DNA of 64,000 bases from Phytohabitans suffuscus (lineage in GTDB: Bacteria > Actinomycetota > Actinomycetes > Mycobacteriales > Micromonosporaceae). Below, piece by piece: positions 1 through 9,010 of this stretch (within the stretch, counting starts at the first letter, position 1; each line of letters opens with the position of its first letter). The DNA lies in NCBI RefSeq assembly GCF_011764565.1, contig NZ_AP022871.1, positions 8,494,320 through 8,558,319 of the forward strand, written 5' to 3'. A program made the translations under genes and the position numbers. Under the pieces are notes generated by a model that worked only from the letters and a program-made list of their open reading frames with translations, had not been told where the DNA came from and searched no databases.

Positions 1-1213
1 TAGTCGGGCTGCTGCAGGACCCGTTCGATCGCGTCGCGCAGCAGCTCGCGGTCGTTGGGGCGCTCGGTGTGGCTGGCGATCTTCTCCAGGCTGGACAGTG
101 CCCAGCCGGCCTTGATGGCGTCGGTGCGCCACCGGAACGCCTGGTCGAGGGTGTGCCGCAGGCGCGGGAACCCGGACGCCTGGAACAGCATCCGGACCAG
201 GTCGCCGCTGGCCAGCTGGGGGCGGGCGGCGAGCTGGGCGATGGCGAACCCGATGCCGTACAGGTCGAGCAGGCGCAGCAGCCGCTCCCGCTGCTCGCGC
301 GGGACCCTGCACTCGCGGGAGGTGAACAGGTCGACCGAGGCCATCAGCACGAGGCGTTCGGTCTCCGGCAGCTGGGCCAGCACGCGCAGGGCCTCGCAGT
401 CGGCGGCGGTGAGCCGGCCGGCCTCGGTGGTCTCGGCGAGCAGCCCGACGACGGGTACGACGTCGGAGACGACGCGGCGCAGCACCTTGGTCTGGTCGGC
501 GGCCAGGGGCCCGGCGACCGGCCACGGGTCGGCGACCCCGGCGACCAGCTTGTCGACCTTGTTGAACAGGCCGAGCGAGTTGATCGGGTTGGAGGCCAGC
601 CGGGCCGAGATGGACCGGAACGCCTCCAGGGCCTGCAGGTCGTCGTCGCGCACCGACTGGGTGAACACGTAGATGATGGCCTCGGCGCCGGAGATCGCGC
701 CGACCGAGTCGTCGTCGATGTCGTCGTCGATGGGTGCCTCGTTGAACAGGAAGCGCCGGGCCCCGCGCTCACCGACGTGTTGGTGGACGACAGCCCGGGG
801 GTGTCGACGACGGTCAGCTCGCGCAGGTGGTCGCTGGTGAGGGTGACGTCCACGTACGAGATGTCGTGGCGGGGCACGCCGAGCCGCTGCGGGATCATGC
901 CGGACTCGTCCAGCGGCAGGCTGGAGCGGGAGCCGTCGCGGCGGACCACGTCGACCCGGTCCGCCGTCCCGTACCGGAACTGGGTCACGATACGCGTGCA
1001 TTCTCCCACTTCCGTGGGGGCGACACGCCGGCCGATGAGGGCGTTCACAAGTGTCGACTTTCCGGCTTTCAACCGCCCGGCGATGGCCACCCGGAGGGGT
1101 TCGTCGAGGCGTCTGCGCACCCCCAGCACCTGCGTCTGCGCTGCGGGGCCCACCCGCGGGCCGACGTCGTCACAGAGCGCTGCCACCCGGGCACTGAGCG
1201 GACCTGGTCCCAT
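1..1213 (-). CDS. Dynamin-like GTPase, C-terminus beyond window, one frameshift
   Basis: The minus-strand product starts at the ATG at 1211-1213 and continues past position 1. The G1 P-loop GRLKAGKST, the switch-type threonine region (TEVGECTRIV) and the G3 motif VDTPG are visible within the first 150 residues, followed in the second frame by the G4-like NKVDKL. This is the layout of bacterial dynamin-family membrane-remodelling GTPases such as IniA-type proteins. The frame breaks near 771-776; adding one G to the G4 run on the coding strand restores a continuous protein (TSVSAGARRFLFNE). An 18-codon ORF sits just upstream in the same frame. The membrane-remodelling role is known for the family and is not shown here. 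Confidence 0.8.
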
Positions 1214-1219
1214 GACTCG

Positions 1220-1276
1220 TCAGCCGGCGGTACGGTCGGCGACAATGGCGTGGTTCCTGCGGTCGTGCTCGCTCAT
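1220..1276 (-). CDS. Possible 18-codon upstream ORF ahead of the GTPase
   Basis: An ATG at 1274-1276 follows a purine-rich AGGAGGG (complement of 1288-1294) and opens an 18-residue peptide, MSEHDRRNHAIVADRTAG, that ends in TGA. Two codons later, in the same frame, comes the presumed ATG of the GTPase. The better ribosome-binding site belongs to this short ORF, not to the GTPase start. It may be a translated leader, or the GTPase may be translated by re-initiation. No family is recognised. Confidence 0.3.
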   Translation of the reverse strand: MSEHDRRNHAIVADRTAG

Positions 1277-1370
1277 CGTGTCGGTGTCCCTCCTGCCGGA
1301 TCCACACTATGAATATCCTGCCGGCGCAGGATCCCATGTTCGTGCCACGCTCTGACGCGGGAGGCTCCAG

Positions 1371-3812
1371 TTGCGTCACGCGCCCGCCGCCACGCGGCCC
1401 GGCGCCCTCGTCGAGGAGGCGACCGCGCTGCTGGCCGCTCCCGCGCTGGTCGTCGTCGCCGGCGGTCCGGGCAGCGGGCGCTCCACGGTGCTCACCCAGC
1501 TCGGCGCCGCCTTCCGCGGCCCGGTCTTCGCCGGCGGCGGGCTGGCGATGCTGCAGGCGGTGCCGGCGTTCGCGCTGGCCCGCGCGGTGCGGGTGCGGCT
1601 GCCGGCCGGCGACCCGGCGCTGCTGGCCGAGGCGGTCCGCTCCCGGGTGCGCGGCGGGCTGCTGCTGCTGGACGACCTGCAGTGGGCCGACCCGGCCACC
1701 CTGTCGGCCCTGCCGGCGATCGCCGCGCACTGCCGCGTCGCGGTGGCGCTGCGCACCCCGCACCGGCTGCCGGCCGCCGCCGCGCAGGCGTTGCGGGCCG
1801 GCGCCGCGGGCTGGCTGGCGGTGCCGCCGCTGCCCGCCGCCGACGCCGCCGACCTGGCCCGCCGGGTCGCGCCGGGCCTGGACCCGGCGGCGGTCACCGC
1901 GGTCGTCGCCCGCGCCGGCGGGGTACCCCTCGCGGTCGAGACCCTCGCCCGGCACGCCGCGTCCCGGGGCACCGCCGACATGGCCGAGGACGCCGCCCAG
2001 GTGGAGTACGCGGTGGCCGCCGCGCTCGCCGACCTGACCCGCCCGGCCCGCACCGCGATGGCGGCGCTGGGGCTGCTCGGCCGCCCGGCCACCGCCGCGG
2101 TGCTCGGCGCCGGCGTCGAGGAGCTGATCGAGGCCGGCCTGGTCGTCACCGCCGGCGAGGAGCTGGCGCCGGTCTCGCCGTACCTGGCCGAGGTCGCGGC
2201 CGGCCTGCTGGACGCGCCCGGCCGGCAGGCGCTGCACCGGCGGCTGGCCAGCCTGGTCCCGCCCCGCGAGGCGGCCCGGCACCTGGCCGCCGCCGGCGAC
2301 GGCCCGGCCGCCTACCAGGTCGCGGTCGCCGCCGCCGGCCGGGTGGCCACCGCCGGCGAGCGCGCCGAGCTGCTGCTGCTCGCCTGCGACCTGCCCGGCG
2401 CCGACCCCGGCCCGGAGGTGCGGGTCGCCGCCGCCTCCGCCGCCCTCGCCTGTGGACGGCCGCGCGCGGCGGTGCGGGCGCTGACCGGCGGCCCGCCGCT
2501 CGGCGTCGACGCGGCCGTGCTGCGCGCCGAGGCGCTGCTGCAGGTCGGCGAGGTGGCCGCCGCCCGCGACGCCGCCGCGCCGGTACCCGACGGCGCGGCC
2601 CGCGACGTCGTGGCCGCCCGCGACCGGATCCTGCTGCTGGCCCGCCTCGCCGAGGACCCGGCGCAGGCCCCCGCCGCGGCCGCCAGGATCACCGGGCGGC
2701 ACGGCGACCCGCCGCCGCACGCCGGCCTGCGCGCCGCCCTCGCCGCGGTCCGCGCGCACGCCCGCGCCGACGGCTGGGAGTACGCGCTGGCGTCCGCGAC
2801 CGCCGCCGCCGGCGCCGCCGGTGACCTGCTCGCCGCCCGGTGGAGCGCCTGGCTGCTGGTGGAGACCCTGGCCGCGGACGGCCGCCTCGCCGAGGCCGCG
2901 CAGGCCGCGGGGAGCGCCGCGCAGGCGTGCGCCGCCGACCTGGCCTACAGCTGGCAGACCCGGTTCCTGGCCGCCGAGCTGTGGTGCGTGGCGCTGCGCG
3001 GCGCCGCCACCGACGACGTGGTACGCCGCGCCGGCGACCTCACCGACCGCACCCTGCCGGCCCTGGCCCGCGGGTACGCGACCGCGGCGGCCAGCCTCGT
3101 CGAGGCCGACGGGGGGCTGCTGGCCCCGGCCCGCGCCCGCCTGTCCGCGGTGGCGGCGCCGGGCGCGCTGCTGGACTGGGTGGGCCGCGAGGCGGCGTGG
3201 CTGGACGGCCAGCCCGACCTGGCGCTGCGCCCCGCGCACGCCGACCTGGCCCGCGCCGGCGCCCTCGTCGCCGGCCTGCACGAGATCACCGCCCGCTGGG
3301 CCTCGTCCGACCTCGGGCTGTCCCCACCGCCCGGCGAGGCCGCCGTCGACCGGGCCGCCGCGGTCGCCGCCACCCTGAAGGCGTGGACCGCCGCCGGCGG
3401 CTTCGACCGGGCCGCGGCCGCCTGGCACGACCTGGCCGTCCGCGAGGAGGTCCGCTGCCTGCTCGCCCAGGGCCTGCACGAGAGCGACCCGACCCTGGCC
3501 GTGCCGCCGCTGCTGGCCGCCGAACGCCTCGCCGAGCAGGCCGGCCTCGTCGTGCTGCTCGGCCGGGCGCGGCGGGCGCTGCGCCGCCACGCGGTACGCC
3601 GCGACCAGCGCGGCCCCCGCGCCGGCACCGACCTGACCGACCGGGAACGCGACGTGCTGCGCCTGGTCGCCGCCGGCGAACCCACCCGCCGCATCGCCGG
3701 GCAGCTCGGCATCTCCGGCGAGACGGTCGAGACCCACATCCGCTCGGGCATGCGCAAGCTGGGCGCGCGCACCCGCACCGAGGCGGCCGCCCGACTGGGC
3801 CAGCTGGCATGA
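1371..3812 (+). CDS. LAL-type LuxR-family transcriptional regulator
   Basis: An 813-residue protein starting at TTG, with GGGAGG about eight bases upstream. The N-terminus carries an AAA-type nucleotide site, with Walker A GGPGSGRST near residue 32 and Walker B LLLLDDLQW near residue 100. A long alanine-rich helical middle follows. The last 65 residues form a LuxR helix-turn-helix (LTDRERDVLRLVAAG, then ISGETVETHIRSGMRKL). Size and order match the large ATP-binding LuxR (LAL/MalT-like) regulators of actinomycetes. Target genes cannot be read from the sequence. The stop codon lies inside the repeat at 3808-3896, directly before the next small HTH gene. Confidence 0.85.
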   Translation: MRHAPAATRPGALVEEATALLAAPALVVVAGGPGSGRSTVLTQLGAAFRGPVFAGGGLAMLQAVPAFALARAVRVRLPAGDPALLAEAVRSRVRGGLLLLDDLQWADPATLSALPAIAAHCRVAVALRTPHRLPAAAAQALRAGAAGWLAVPPLPAADAADLARRVAPGLDPAAVTAVVARAGGVPLAVETLARHAASRGTADMAEDAAQVEYAVAAALADLTRPARTAMAALGLLGRPATAAVLGAGVEELIEAGLVVTAGEELAPVSPYLAEVAAGLLDAPGRQALHRRLASLVPPREAARHLAAAGDGPAAYQVAVAAAGRVATAGERAELLLLACDLPGADPGPEVRVAAASAALACGRPRAAVRALTGGPPLGVDAAVLRAEALLQVGEVAAARDAAAPVPDGAARDVVAARDRILLLARLAEDPAQAPAAAARITGRHGDPPPHAGLRAALAAVRAHARADGWEYALASATAAAGAAGDLLAARWSAWLLVETLAADGRLAEAAQAAGSAAQACAADLAYSWQTRFLAAELWCVALRGAATDDVVRRAGDLTDRTLPALARGYATAAASLVEADGGLLAPARARLSAVAAPGALLDWVGREAAWLDGQPDLALRPAHADLARAGALVAGLHEITARWASSDLGLSPPPGEAAVDRAAAVAATLKAWTAAGGFDRAAAAWHDLAVREEVRCLLAQGLHESDPTLAVPPLLAAERLAEQAGLVVLLGRARRALRRHAVRRDQRGPRAGTDLTDRERDVLRLVAAGEPTRRIAGQLGISGETVETHIRSGMRKLGARTRTEAAARLGQLA

Positions 3813-3896
3813 GCGAGCGGAGCGAGCGAATCATCAGGCACAGTGCGCCCGGAGCCTCGTGCCCGCCCGCAGCGAAGCGAGGACGGGCATGAGCGA
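3808..3896 (+). repeat. GAGCGAGCG-type intergenic repeat carrying a stop and a start codon
   Basis: The 10-mer GCATGAGCGA opens and closes this stretch (3808-3817 and 3887-3896). The first copy contains the TGA of the LuxR gene and the second the ATG of the next gene. In between lie GAGCGAGCGGAGCGAGCGAA and an imperfect hairpin of GCCCGCC and GGACGGGC. From memory, runs like this are common at gene starts in Micromonosporaceae; that is knowledge, not something tested here. Confidence 0.6.
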
Positions 3897-4413
3897 AATG
3901 CCCCGGTACGTCGTGCCGACCTCGACCGACGCGACCAGCGTGCTGCGCCGCCTGGCCCGCTCCGGCTGGCACACCCGGGAGGGGTTCGCGCTGGCCGAGG
4001 CGGCGTGGGACATGGCCGAGGCGCGGCTGGTGCTGTTCGGCCGGGTGCCGGACGCCGAGACCGCCCACCTGGCCGTGCTGGCCGCCGCCCGCGGCACCGG
4101 CATCGTGGCGATCACCGACCCGGCCGCCGACCTGGGCCGCGCCCTCGTCGCCGACCTGGGCCGCCTCGGCCCGGTGTACGCGGACCCGGACACCGAGCCG
4201 GAGCCGGAGTCCGACGACGTGGTCGGCCAGCTCGTGCCCGAGCAGCGCGCCCTGCTGGAGCGCCTGGCCAACGGCGAGACGATCGCCGCGGCCGCCGCCG
4301 CCGAGTTCCTGTCCCTGCGCACCGCCAACCGCCGCATAGCCCAGGCCCGCGAGCTGCTCGGCGTCCGCACCACGAGGGAAGCCGTCCTGGCCTACCTGCG
4401 CCAGCGCGACTGA
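3889..4413 (+). CDS. Small HTH regulator, LuxR-like C-terminus
   Basis: A 174-residue protein. I chose the ATG at 3889 (MSEMPRYVV) because it lies at the repeat boundary and the reading upstream of it is repeat sequence. The first 115 residues have no recognised domain and end in an acidic stretch (DPDTEPEPESDD). The last 60 residues read LVPEQRALLERLANG and AAAAEFLSLRTANRRIAQARELLG, which fits a LuxR/sigma region 4 helix-turn-helix. It follows the LAL regulator by 76 bases in the same direction and may be co-transcribed with it. Target unknown. Confidence 0.65.
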   Translation: MSEMPRYVVPTSTDATSVLRRLARSGWHTREGFALAEAAWDMAEARLVLFGRVPDAETAHLAVLAAARGTGIVAITDPAADLGRALVADLGRLGPVYADPDTEPEPESDDVVGQLVPEQRALLERLANGETIAAAAAAEFLSLRTANRRIAQARELLGVRTTREAVLAYLRQRD

Positions 4414-4421
4414 CCCCCCGC

Positions 4422-5102
4422 TCAGCCGCGGGGCCGCGACCGCGCCGTGGACAGCGGCCGGGTCGCGTCGACGTGGCGGGGACGGTCGGGTTCGGCCGCG
4501 CGCAGCGGGGCCAGGGCCGCGGCGATCGCCGACATGATCTGCTCGGTGGCCTGTTGGGCGCTGCCGGTCACGCGCAGCGGCGCTCCGAAGTGGACGCGCA
4601 CGGCCGGGCGGCGCAGCGCGGCGCGCAGCAGGCCACGGGCGGCGCCACGCGGTGCCGAGTAGGGGAGCACCTCGTGCGTACCCCACTGGGCGACCGGGAC
4701 CACGACGGCGCCGGTCATCAGCGCGAGCCGGGCCGTGCCGGTCTTGCCCCTCTCCGGCCAGAGGCCGGGGTCCAGGCCGATGCGGCCCTCCGGGTAGACG
4801 AGCACGACCGCACCGTCCCGCACCGCGGCGGCCGCGTGGCCCAGGGCCGCGGTGACGGTCGCGGAGCCGCGGGCCACCGGGATGTGGCCGGTGCGCCGCA
4901 CGATCCAGCCGATCGTGCGCATCCGGAACACCGCCGCGTCCGCCAGGAACCTCGGCGCCACACCCCGCGCGCGGCAGGCGGCCATCAGCACGGCCGGGTC
5001 GGCGGGGCTGATGTGGTTGGCGGCCAGGATCAGCGGTCCGCCGCGCAACGGCGCCGGCACGTCACCGGACACGCGCAGCCGGGCGAATGGGACGAGGACC
5101 AC
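4422..5102 (-). CDS. 1-acyl-sn-glycerol-3-phosphate acyltransferase family protein
   Basis: PlsC-fold acyltransferase, which in this family transfers an acyl chain to lysophosphatidic acid or a related acceptor at the membrane. Visible motifs are NHISPAD (the HX4D catalytic block, with one residue fewer visible than the strict spacing) and YPEGRI for glycerophosphate binding, followed by a G-T-A-R-L block. The frame stays open to 5231, but that would cross the cydA start and its operator. I therefore prefer the GTG at 5100-5102 (MVLVPFARLRV), giving 226 residues. It is divergent from cydAB. The true start is uncertain. Confidence 0.75.
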   Translation of the reverse strand: MVLVPFARLRVSGDVPAPLRGGPLILAANHISPADPAVLMAACRARGVAPRFLADAAVFRMRTIGWIVRRTGHIPVARGSATVTAALGHAAAAVRDGAVVLVYPEGRIGLDPGLWPERGKTGTARLALMTGAVVVPVAQWGTHEVLPYSAPRGAARGLLRAALRRPAVRVHFGAPLRVTGSAQQATEQIMSAIAAALAPLRAAEPDRPRHVDATRPLSTARSRPRG

Positions 5103-5144
5103 TCTGGCGGCCCCCAGGAAGGCGGGCCACCACGACCTACGATC

Positions 5145-5161
5145 TACTACGGGACGTAGTA
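5145..5161. promoter_or_regulatory. BlaI/MecI-like palindromic operator upstream of cydA
   Basis: TACTAC, five bases (GGGAC), then GTAGTA: a perfect 6-base inverted repeat 16 bases before the cydA ATG. BlaI/MecI-family repressors of actinobacteria bind TACTA-N-TAGTA-type sites, so this is a candidate operator for cydAB. No blaI gene lies in the window. Confidence 0.5.
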
Positions 5162-5177
5162 AAGATGGAGGTCCCGC

Positions 5178-6583
5178 ATGGACGCGCTCGACGTCGCCCG
5201 CTGGCAGTTCGGTGTCACCACCGTCTACCACTTCCTCTTCGTCCCCTCACGATCGGCCTGTCCGTGCTCGTCGCGGTGCTCCAGACGGTCTGGGTGCGTA
5301 CCGGAGACGAACGCTACCTGCGCCTGACCAGGTTCTACGGCAAGCTGTTCCTGGTCAACTTCGCGATGGGCGTGGTGACCGGCATCGTGCAGGAGTTCCA
5401 GTTCGGGATGAACTGGAGCGACTACTCCCGCTTCGTCGGCGACGTGTTCGGCGTCCCCCTGGCCATCGAGGCGCTGTTCGCGTTCTTCCTGGAGTCCACC
5501 TTCCTCGGCCTCTGGATCTTCGGCTGGGAACGCCTCCCCAAACGCGTCCACCTGGCCTGCATCTGGATCGCCGCGGCCGGCTCCACCGCCTCCGCCTACT
5601 TCATCCTGGCCGCCAACTCCTGGATGCAGAACCCGGTCGGCTACCAGGTCGACCCCGACGGCACCGCCCGCCTCACCGACTTCGGCGCCGTGCTCACCAA
5701 CAAGGTCACCCTCGTCACGTTCCCGCACACGATCGCCGGCTGCTTCCTGGTCGCCGGCGCCCTGATGACCGCCGTCGCCCTGTGGCACCTGGTCCGGCAC
5801 GGCACCGAGGCGTTCCGCCCGGCGCTGCGCCTGGGCGCCTGGGTCACCCTGGCCGCCGCGGTCGCCGTCGCCGTCACCGGCGACACCCAAGGCAAGATCA
5901 TGACCGAGGTGCAGCCGATGAAGATGGCCGCCGCCGAAGCCCTCTACGACACCGAACAGCCGGCCGCGTTCTCCGTGCTCACCATCGGCACCCTCGACGG
6001 CGGGCAGGAGGTGTTCGCCATCAAGATCCCGTACCTGCTGTCCTGGCTCGGCACCGGCGACACCCACGGCCGCGTCGAAGGCGTCAACGACCTGCAGGCC
6101 CAGTACGCCGCCCAGTTCGGCCCCGGCACCTACAGCCCGGTCATCCCGGTCACCTACTGGAGCTTCCGCCTCATGATCGGCCTCGGCACGCTCGCCGCCG
6201 CCCTCGCCCTCGTCGCGCTCTGGTCACAGCGCCGCGGCCGCGTCCCCACCTCCCGCTGGCTGGCCCGCGCCAGCCTCGCCCTGCCCCTGCTGCCGCTGGC
6301 CGCCAACATCTCCGGCTGGGTCTTCACCGAGATGGGCCGCCAGCCCTGGCTGGTCTTCGGCGAGATGCTCACCCGCGACGGCGTCTCCCGCAGCGTCTCG
6401 CTCACCGAGGTCCTCACCTCGTTCACCGCCTTCACCCTCGTGTACGCCGCGCTCGCCGCCGTCGAGGTGCGGCTGCTGGTCCGCTACGCCAGAGCCGGCC
6501 TGCCCGCCCCGCCGTCCGGCCCCGCGGCGCCGCCCGTCACACCGCCCGGCACGCTGCCCGCCGCGTTCGCCAAGGAGGCGTGA
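5178..6583 (+). CDS. cydA: Cytochrome bd ubiquinol/menaquinol oxidase subunit I (one frameshift)
   Basis: Quinol oxidase subunit carrying hemes b558, b595 and d. The ATG at 5178 follows GATGGAGG. The reading MDALDVARWQFGVTTVYHFL holds the conserved N-terminal histidine region. The frame breaks in the C run at 5243-5246; one more C gives FVPLTIGLS and a 468-residue protein. Further on, the helix with LAIEALFAFFLEST, the FPHTIAG heme region and the quinol-loop motif GRQPW are present, with about nine membrane segments. Its TGA overlaps the cydB ATG. A BlaI-like palindrome lies just upstream, which would fit regulation by respiratory stress. Confidence 0.95.
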
Positions 6584-7584
6584 TGGAGCTCACCACCGTC
6601 TGGTTCGTCCTGGTCGCCGCCCTGTTCACCGGCTACTTCGTCCTGGAGGGCTTCGACTTCGGCGTCGGGGCGCTGCTGCCCGCCCTGGGCCGCGACGAAC
6701 GCGAACGCCGCACCCTGCTGGCCACCATCGGCCCGGTCTGGGACGGCAACGAAGTCTGGGTGATCACCGCCGGCGGGGCCATGTTCGCCGCGTTCCCCGC
6801 CTGGTACGCCACCCTCTTCTCCGCCCTCTACCTGCCGCTGCTGGCCATCCTCGTCGCCCTCATCCTGCGCGGCGTCGCCTTCGAGTACCGGGGGATGCGC
6901 GACGACCCCGGATGGCGGGCCCGCTGGGACGCCGCGATCGTCTTCGGCTCCACCGCGCCCGCGTTCCTGTGGGGCGTCGCGTTCGCCAACATCGCCCGCG
7001 GGCTGCCCCTGGCCCCGGACGGCGACTACGCCGGCGGGCCGCTCGACCTGCTGCACCCGTACGCCCTGCTCGGCGGCCTCGTCACGCTCACCCTGTTCGT
7101 CACCCACGGCGCCGTGTTCCTGGCCCTCAAGACGGCGGGGGAGCTGCGCGTCCGGGCGCTGCGCGCGGCCGCCCGGGTGGGACCGGTCGCGTTCGTGTCC
7201 GTCACCGCGTTCGCCGCCTGGACGCTCACCGTCCGCGCGTCGGCCGCGTCCGTGGTCGCCGCCGCCGCGGCGGTGCTCGCCCTGGCCGCCGCGCTGGCCG
7301 CCAACCGGGTACGCCGCGAAGGCTGGGCCTTCCTCGGCACCGCCCTGACCATCGGGCTGCTCGTCGTGTGCCTCTTCGCGGCGCTGCACCCGGCGGTCCT
7401 GCCCTCCACCCTGCCCACCGGCGACCTGACCGTGTCGAACGCCTCGTCCTCGCCGTACACGCTGCGCCTGATGACCTGGGTGGCGGCGATCTTCGCCCCG
7501 CTGGTCCTGCTGTACCAGGGCTGGACCTACTGGGTCTTCCGCAAACGGATCCACACCGGCACCGCCGACGCCGACCACTACTGA
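6583..7584 (+). CDS. cydB: Cytochrome bd oxidase subunit II
   Basis: A 333-residue membrane protein, subunit II of the bd oxidase, pairing with CydA. Typical blocks are VLEGFDFGVGALLP near residue 22, PVWDGNEVWVITAGGAMFAAFP, and a C-terminal LVLLYQGWTYWVFRKR. Its ATG overlaps the cydA stop (TGATG), and AAGGAGG at 6572-6578 serves as ribosome-binding site, so the two are translationally coupled. cydCD, often the next genes in actinobacteria, are absent here, so assembly factors must be encoded elsewhere. Confidence 0.95.
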   Translation: MELTTVWFVLVAALFTGYFVLEGFDFGVGALLPALGRDERERRTLLATIGPVWDGNEVWVITAGGAMFAAFPAWYATLFSALYLPLLAILVALILRGVAFEYRGMRDDPGWRARWDAAIVFGSTAPAFLWGVAFANIARGLPLAPDGDYAGGPLDLLHPYALLGGLVTLTLFVTHGAVFLALKTAGELRVRALRAAARVGPVAFVSVTAFAAWTLTVRASAASVVAAAAAVLALAAALAANRVRREGWAFLGTALTIGLLVVCLFAALHPAVLPSTLPTGDLTVSNASSSPYTLRLMTWVAAIFAPLVLLYQGWTYWVFRKRIHTGTADADHY

Positions 7585-7619
7585 GCACCGCCGCGGCGGG
7601 GGAGGCACCCGGCCCGCGA

Positions 7620-8078
7620 TCACCGGCGGAACTGCACCACACCCTCGCCGGCCCGCCACATCTCGATCACCAGATGGTCGGCCGGCGAACCCACCCGCGT
7701 CCACACCACCTCGTCGATGTCGGCCCGGAACACATGGCTGCGCTCACCACCCGGCTCGGTCCGCTCCGCGTCCTCCACCACCCGGCCCGACAGCTTCGCG
7801 TCACCCGACCACGTCGACGGGTCACCCTCCGGCGGGTCGTCACTGCCGCTGTGCAACGCGAACCGCGGATCCCGCCGCAGGTCGACCGCCTTACGCGCCA
7901 TCCACATGCTGCCGAACCACAGGTCACCGTCACGGAACTCGCACTCCGTGCCACTGATCCGCGGCCCGCCGTCACGGCGCAGCGTCGCGATCGTCTTGTG
8001 CCGGTGCGCGTCGAACAACCGCCGCACCGCCGCCGCCAGCTCCGGCGCCCCCCGCTCGAACTCCACCCACCTCGCCAC
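7620..8078 (-). CDS. Pyridoxamine 5'-phosphate oxidase-family FMN/F420-binding protein
   Basis: A 152-residue protein with the split-barrel signature of the PPOX family. LRRDGGPRISGTECEF near residue 33 resembles the flavin-phosphate-binding strand, followed by LWFGSMWMARKAVDLRRDPRFALHS, the usual central helix-strand unit. Members bind FMN or F420 and reduce or oxidise small substrates; the substrate here is unknown. It ends 35 bases from the cydB stop (convergent) and begins 10 bases after the end of the next minus-strand gene, so the pair may be co-transcribed. Confidence 0.8.
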   Translation of the reverse strand: MARWVEFERGAPELAAAVRRLFDAHRHKTIATLRRDGGPRISGTECEFRDGDLWFGSMWMARKAVDLRRDPRFALHSGSDDPPEGDPSTWSGDAKLSGRVVEDAERTEPGGERSHVFRADIDEVVWTRVGSPADHLVIEMWRAGEGVVQFRR

Positions 8079-8088
8079 CGCGCACCCC

Positions 8089-8805
8089 TCAGCCGACGTC
8101 GCGCAGCTCGGCCAGCCGCGCCTCGATCTCGGCCAGCTCCGCGCGCAGCTTCTCCGCCTGCTGCTCGGCCTCGCTGCGCTCCGCCGACAGGATCTGCTCC
8201 ACCGCCTCCTGCACCCCGGGCACGTCGACCAGCGCCACCATCTTCAACGCCTCCGACGGGCGGATCGTGTACGGCTTGGCCAGCGCCTTGGCACCCTGGC
8301 TCGCCGACACCGTCCACTCACCCTCGGTGTAGGAGAGCGTCACCGTCAGCCCGGCCGGCGCCTTCGCCTTGGCCACCTTCGCCGCCTTGCGGGGCGGCGC
8401 CGGCTTGTCCGCCGCCGGCACGGGTGCTTCGTCCACAGTGGTCACTTTCGCCTCCTCGCGCGGCGCCGGCACCGGCGACCTCGTGATCTTCAGCTCTGGC
8501 TGGGGAACGGCGGGCTCCTGCGGCGGCGCGGCCTTCTTCGCCGCCGGCGCCGCCTTGGCACCCTTGGGCGGGATGACCAGATCGGTGGGGGAGAACGGCA
8601 GCTCGTCCTTGCCGAACCGCACCACCACCCACTCCTCGGACAGCTCCGGATCGGTGAGCCGCACCACCTGCCCGACCTGCCCGGCGATCTGACCCGCCGC
8701 CTCGGTGAACATCACCCGCGGCTTACGGCCCGCGCCGAGCGTGTCGCGGATCGCCTGCAGGTCGTCGGTGGACAGTCCTCGAACGGCGGAGCGCGGGGGT
8801 GCCAT
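8089..8805 (-). CDS. Conserved hypothetical protein, lysine/alanine-rich linker
   Basis: A 238-residue protein. The ATG at 8803-8805 is preceded by AAGAGG and gives MAPPRSAVRGL; the open frame upstream is not credible. The N-terminal 75 residues form a compact domain (GLSTDDLQAIRDTLGAG, then EWVVVRFGKDELPFSPTDL). An Ala/Lys/Pro-rich linker covers about residues 78-150, and a second domain (LTVTLSYTEGEWTVSASQG) follows. The C-terminus is a charged coiled coil of about 35 residues ending the protein. I recognise the N-terminus as conserved in actinomycetes without a known function. Confidence 0.75.
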   Translation of the reverse strand: MAPPRSAVRGLSTDDLQAIRDTLGAGRKPRVMFTEAAGQIAGQVGQVVRLTDPELSEEWVVVRFGKDELPFSPTDLVIPPKGAKAAPAAKKAAPPQEPAVPQPELKITRSPVPAPREEAKVTTVDEAPVPAADKPAPPRKAAKVAKAKAPAGLTVTLSYTEGEWTVSASQGAKALAKPYTIRPSEALKMVALVDVPGVQEAVEQILSAERSEAEQQAEKLRAELAEIEARLAELRDVG

Positions 8806-8916
8806 CACGAACCTCTTCCGTACACGTGTTTGATGACAGCTTCCTACCAGCCCCGTACGACAACGTCCACCGACACGCGGTCGAGAGGCCACAAAGGACG
8901 GCCGCCGAACGGTTCG

Positions 8917-8930
8917 ATAATGCACATTAT
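8917..8930. promoter_or_regulatory. AT-rich palindrome upstream of the 8089-8805 gene
   Basis: ATAATG-CA-CATTAT is a perfect dyad in otherwise GC-rich DNA, about 110 bases before the gene start. On the minus strand TTGACA directly precedes it, so it may be part of a promoter or an operator. Confidence 0.3.
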
Positions 8931-8956
8931 GTCAACCTGTCGTGCCGCCCTACGCA

Positions 8957-8992
8957 GAAAGCCCGGCCCCCGCGTGTCGGGGCCGGGCTTTC
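8957..8992 (-). terminator. Terminator hairpin after the dioxygenase gene
   Basis: A perfect 14-base stem (GAAAGCCCGGCCCC, 8957-8970, with its complement at 8979-8992) around an 8-base loop, beginning 19 bases beyond the stop of the minus-strand gene at 9011. Confidence 0.85.
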
Positions 8993-9010
8993 GTACGGAA
9001 CCCCGCGCGG

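Noticed and set aside
1170..3737. An 855-residue minus-strand open frame opposite the LuxR regulator
   Set aside because: Gly/Ala/Gln/Arg-rich shadow with no family motif; the plus-strand regulator accounts for the region.
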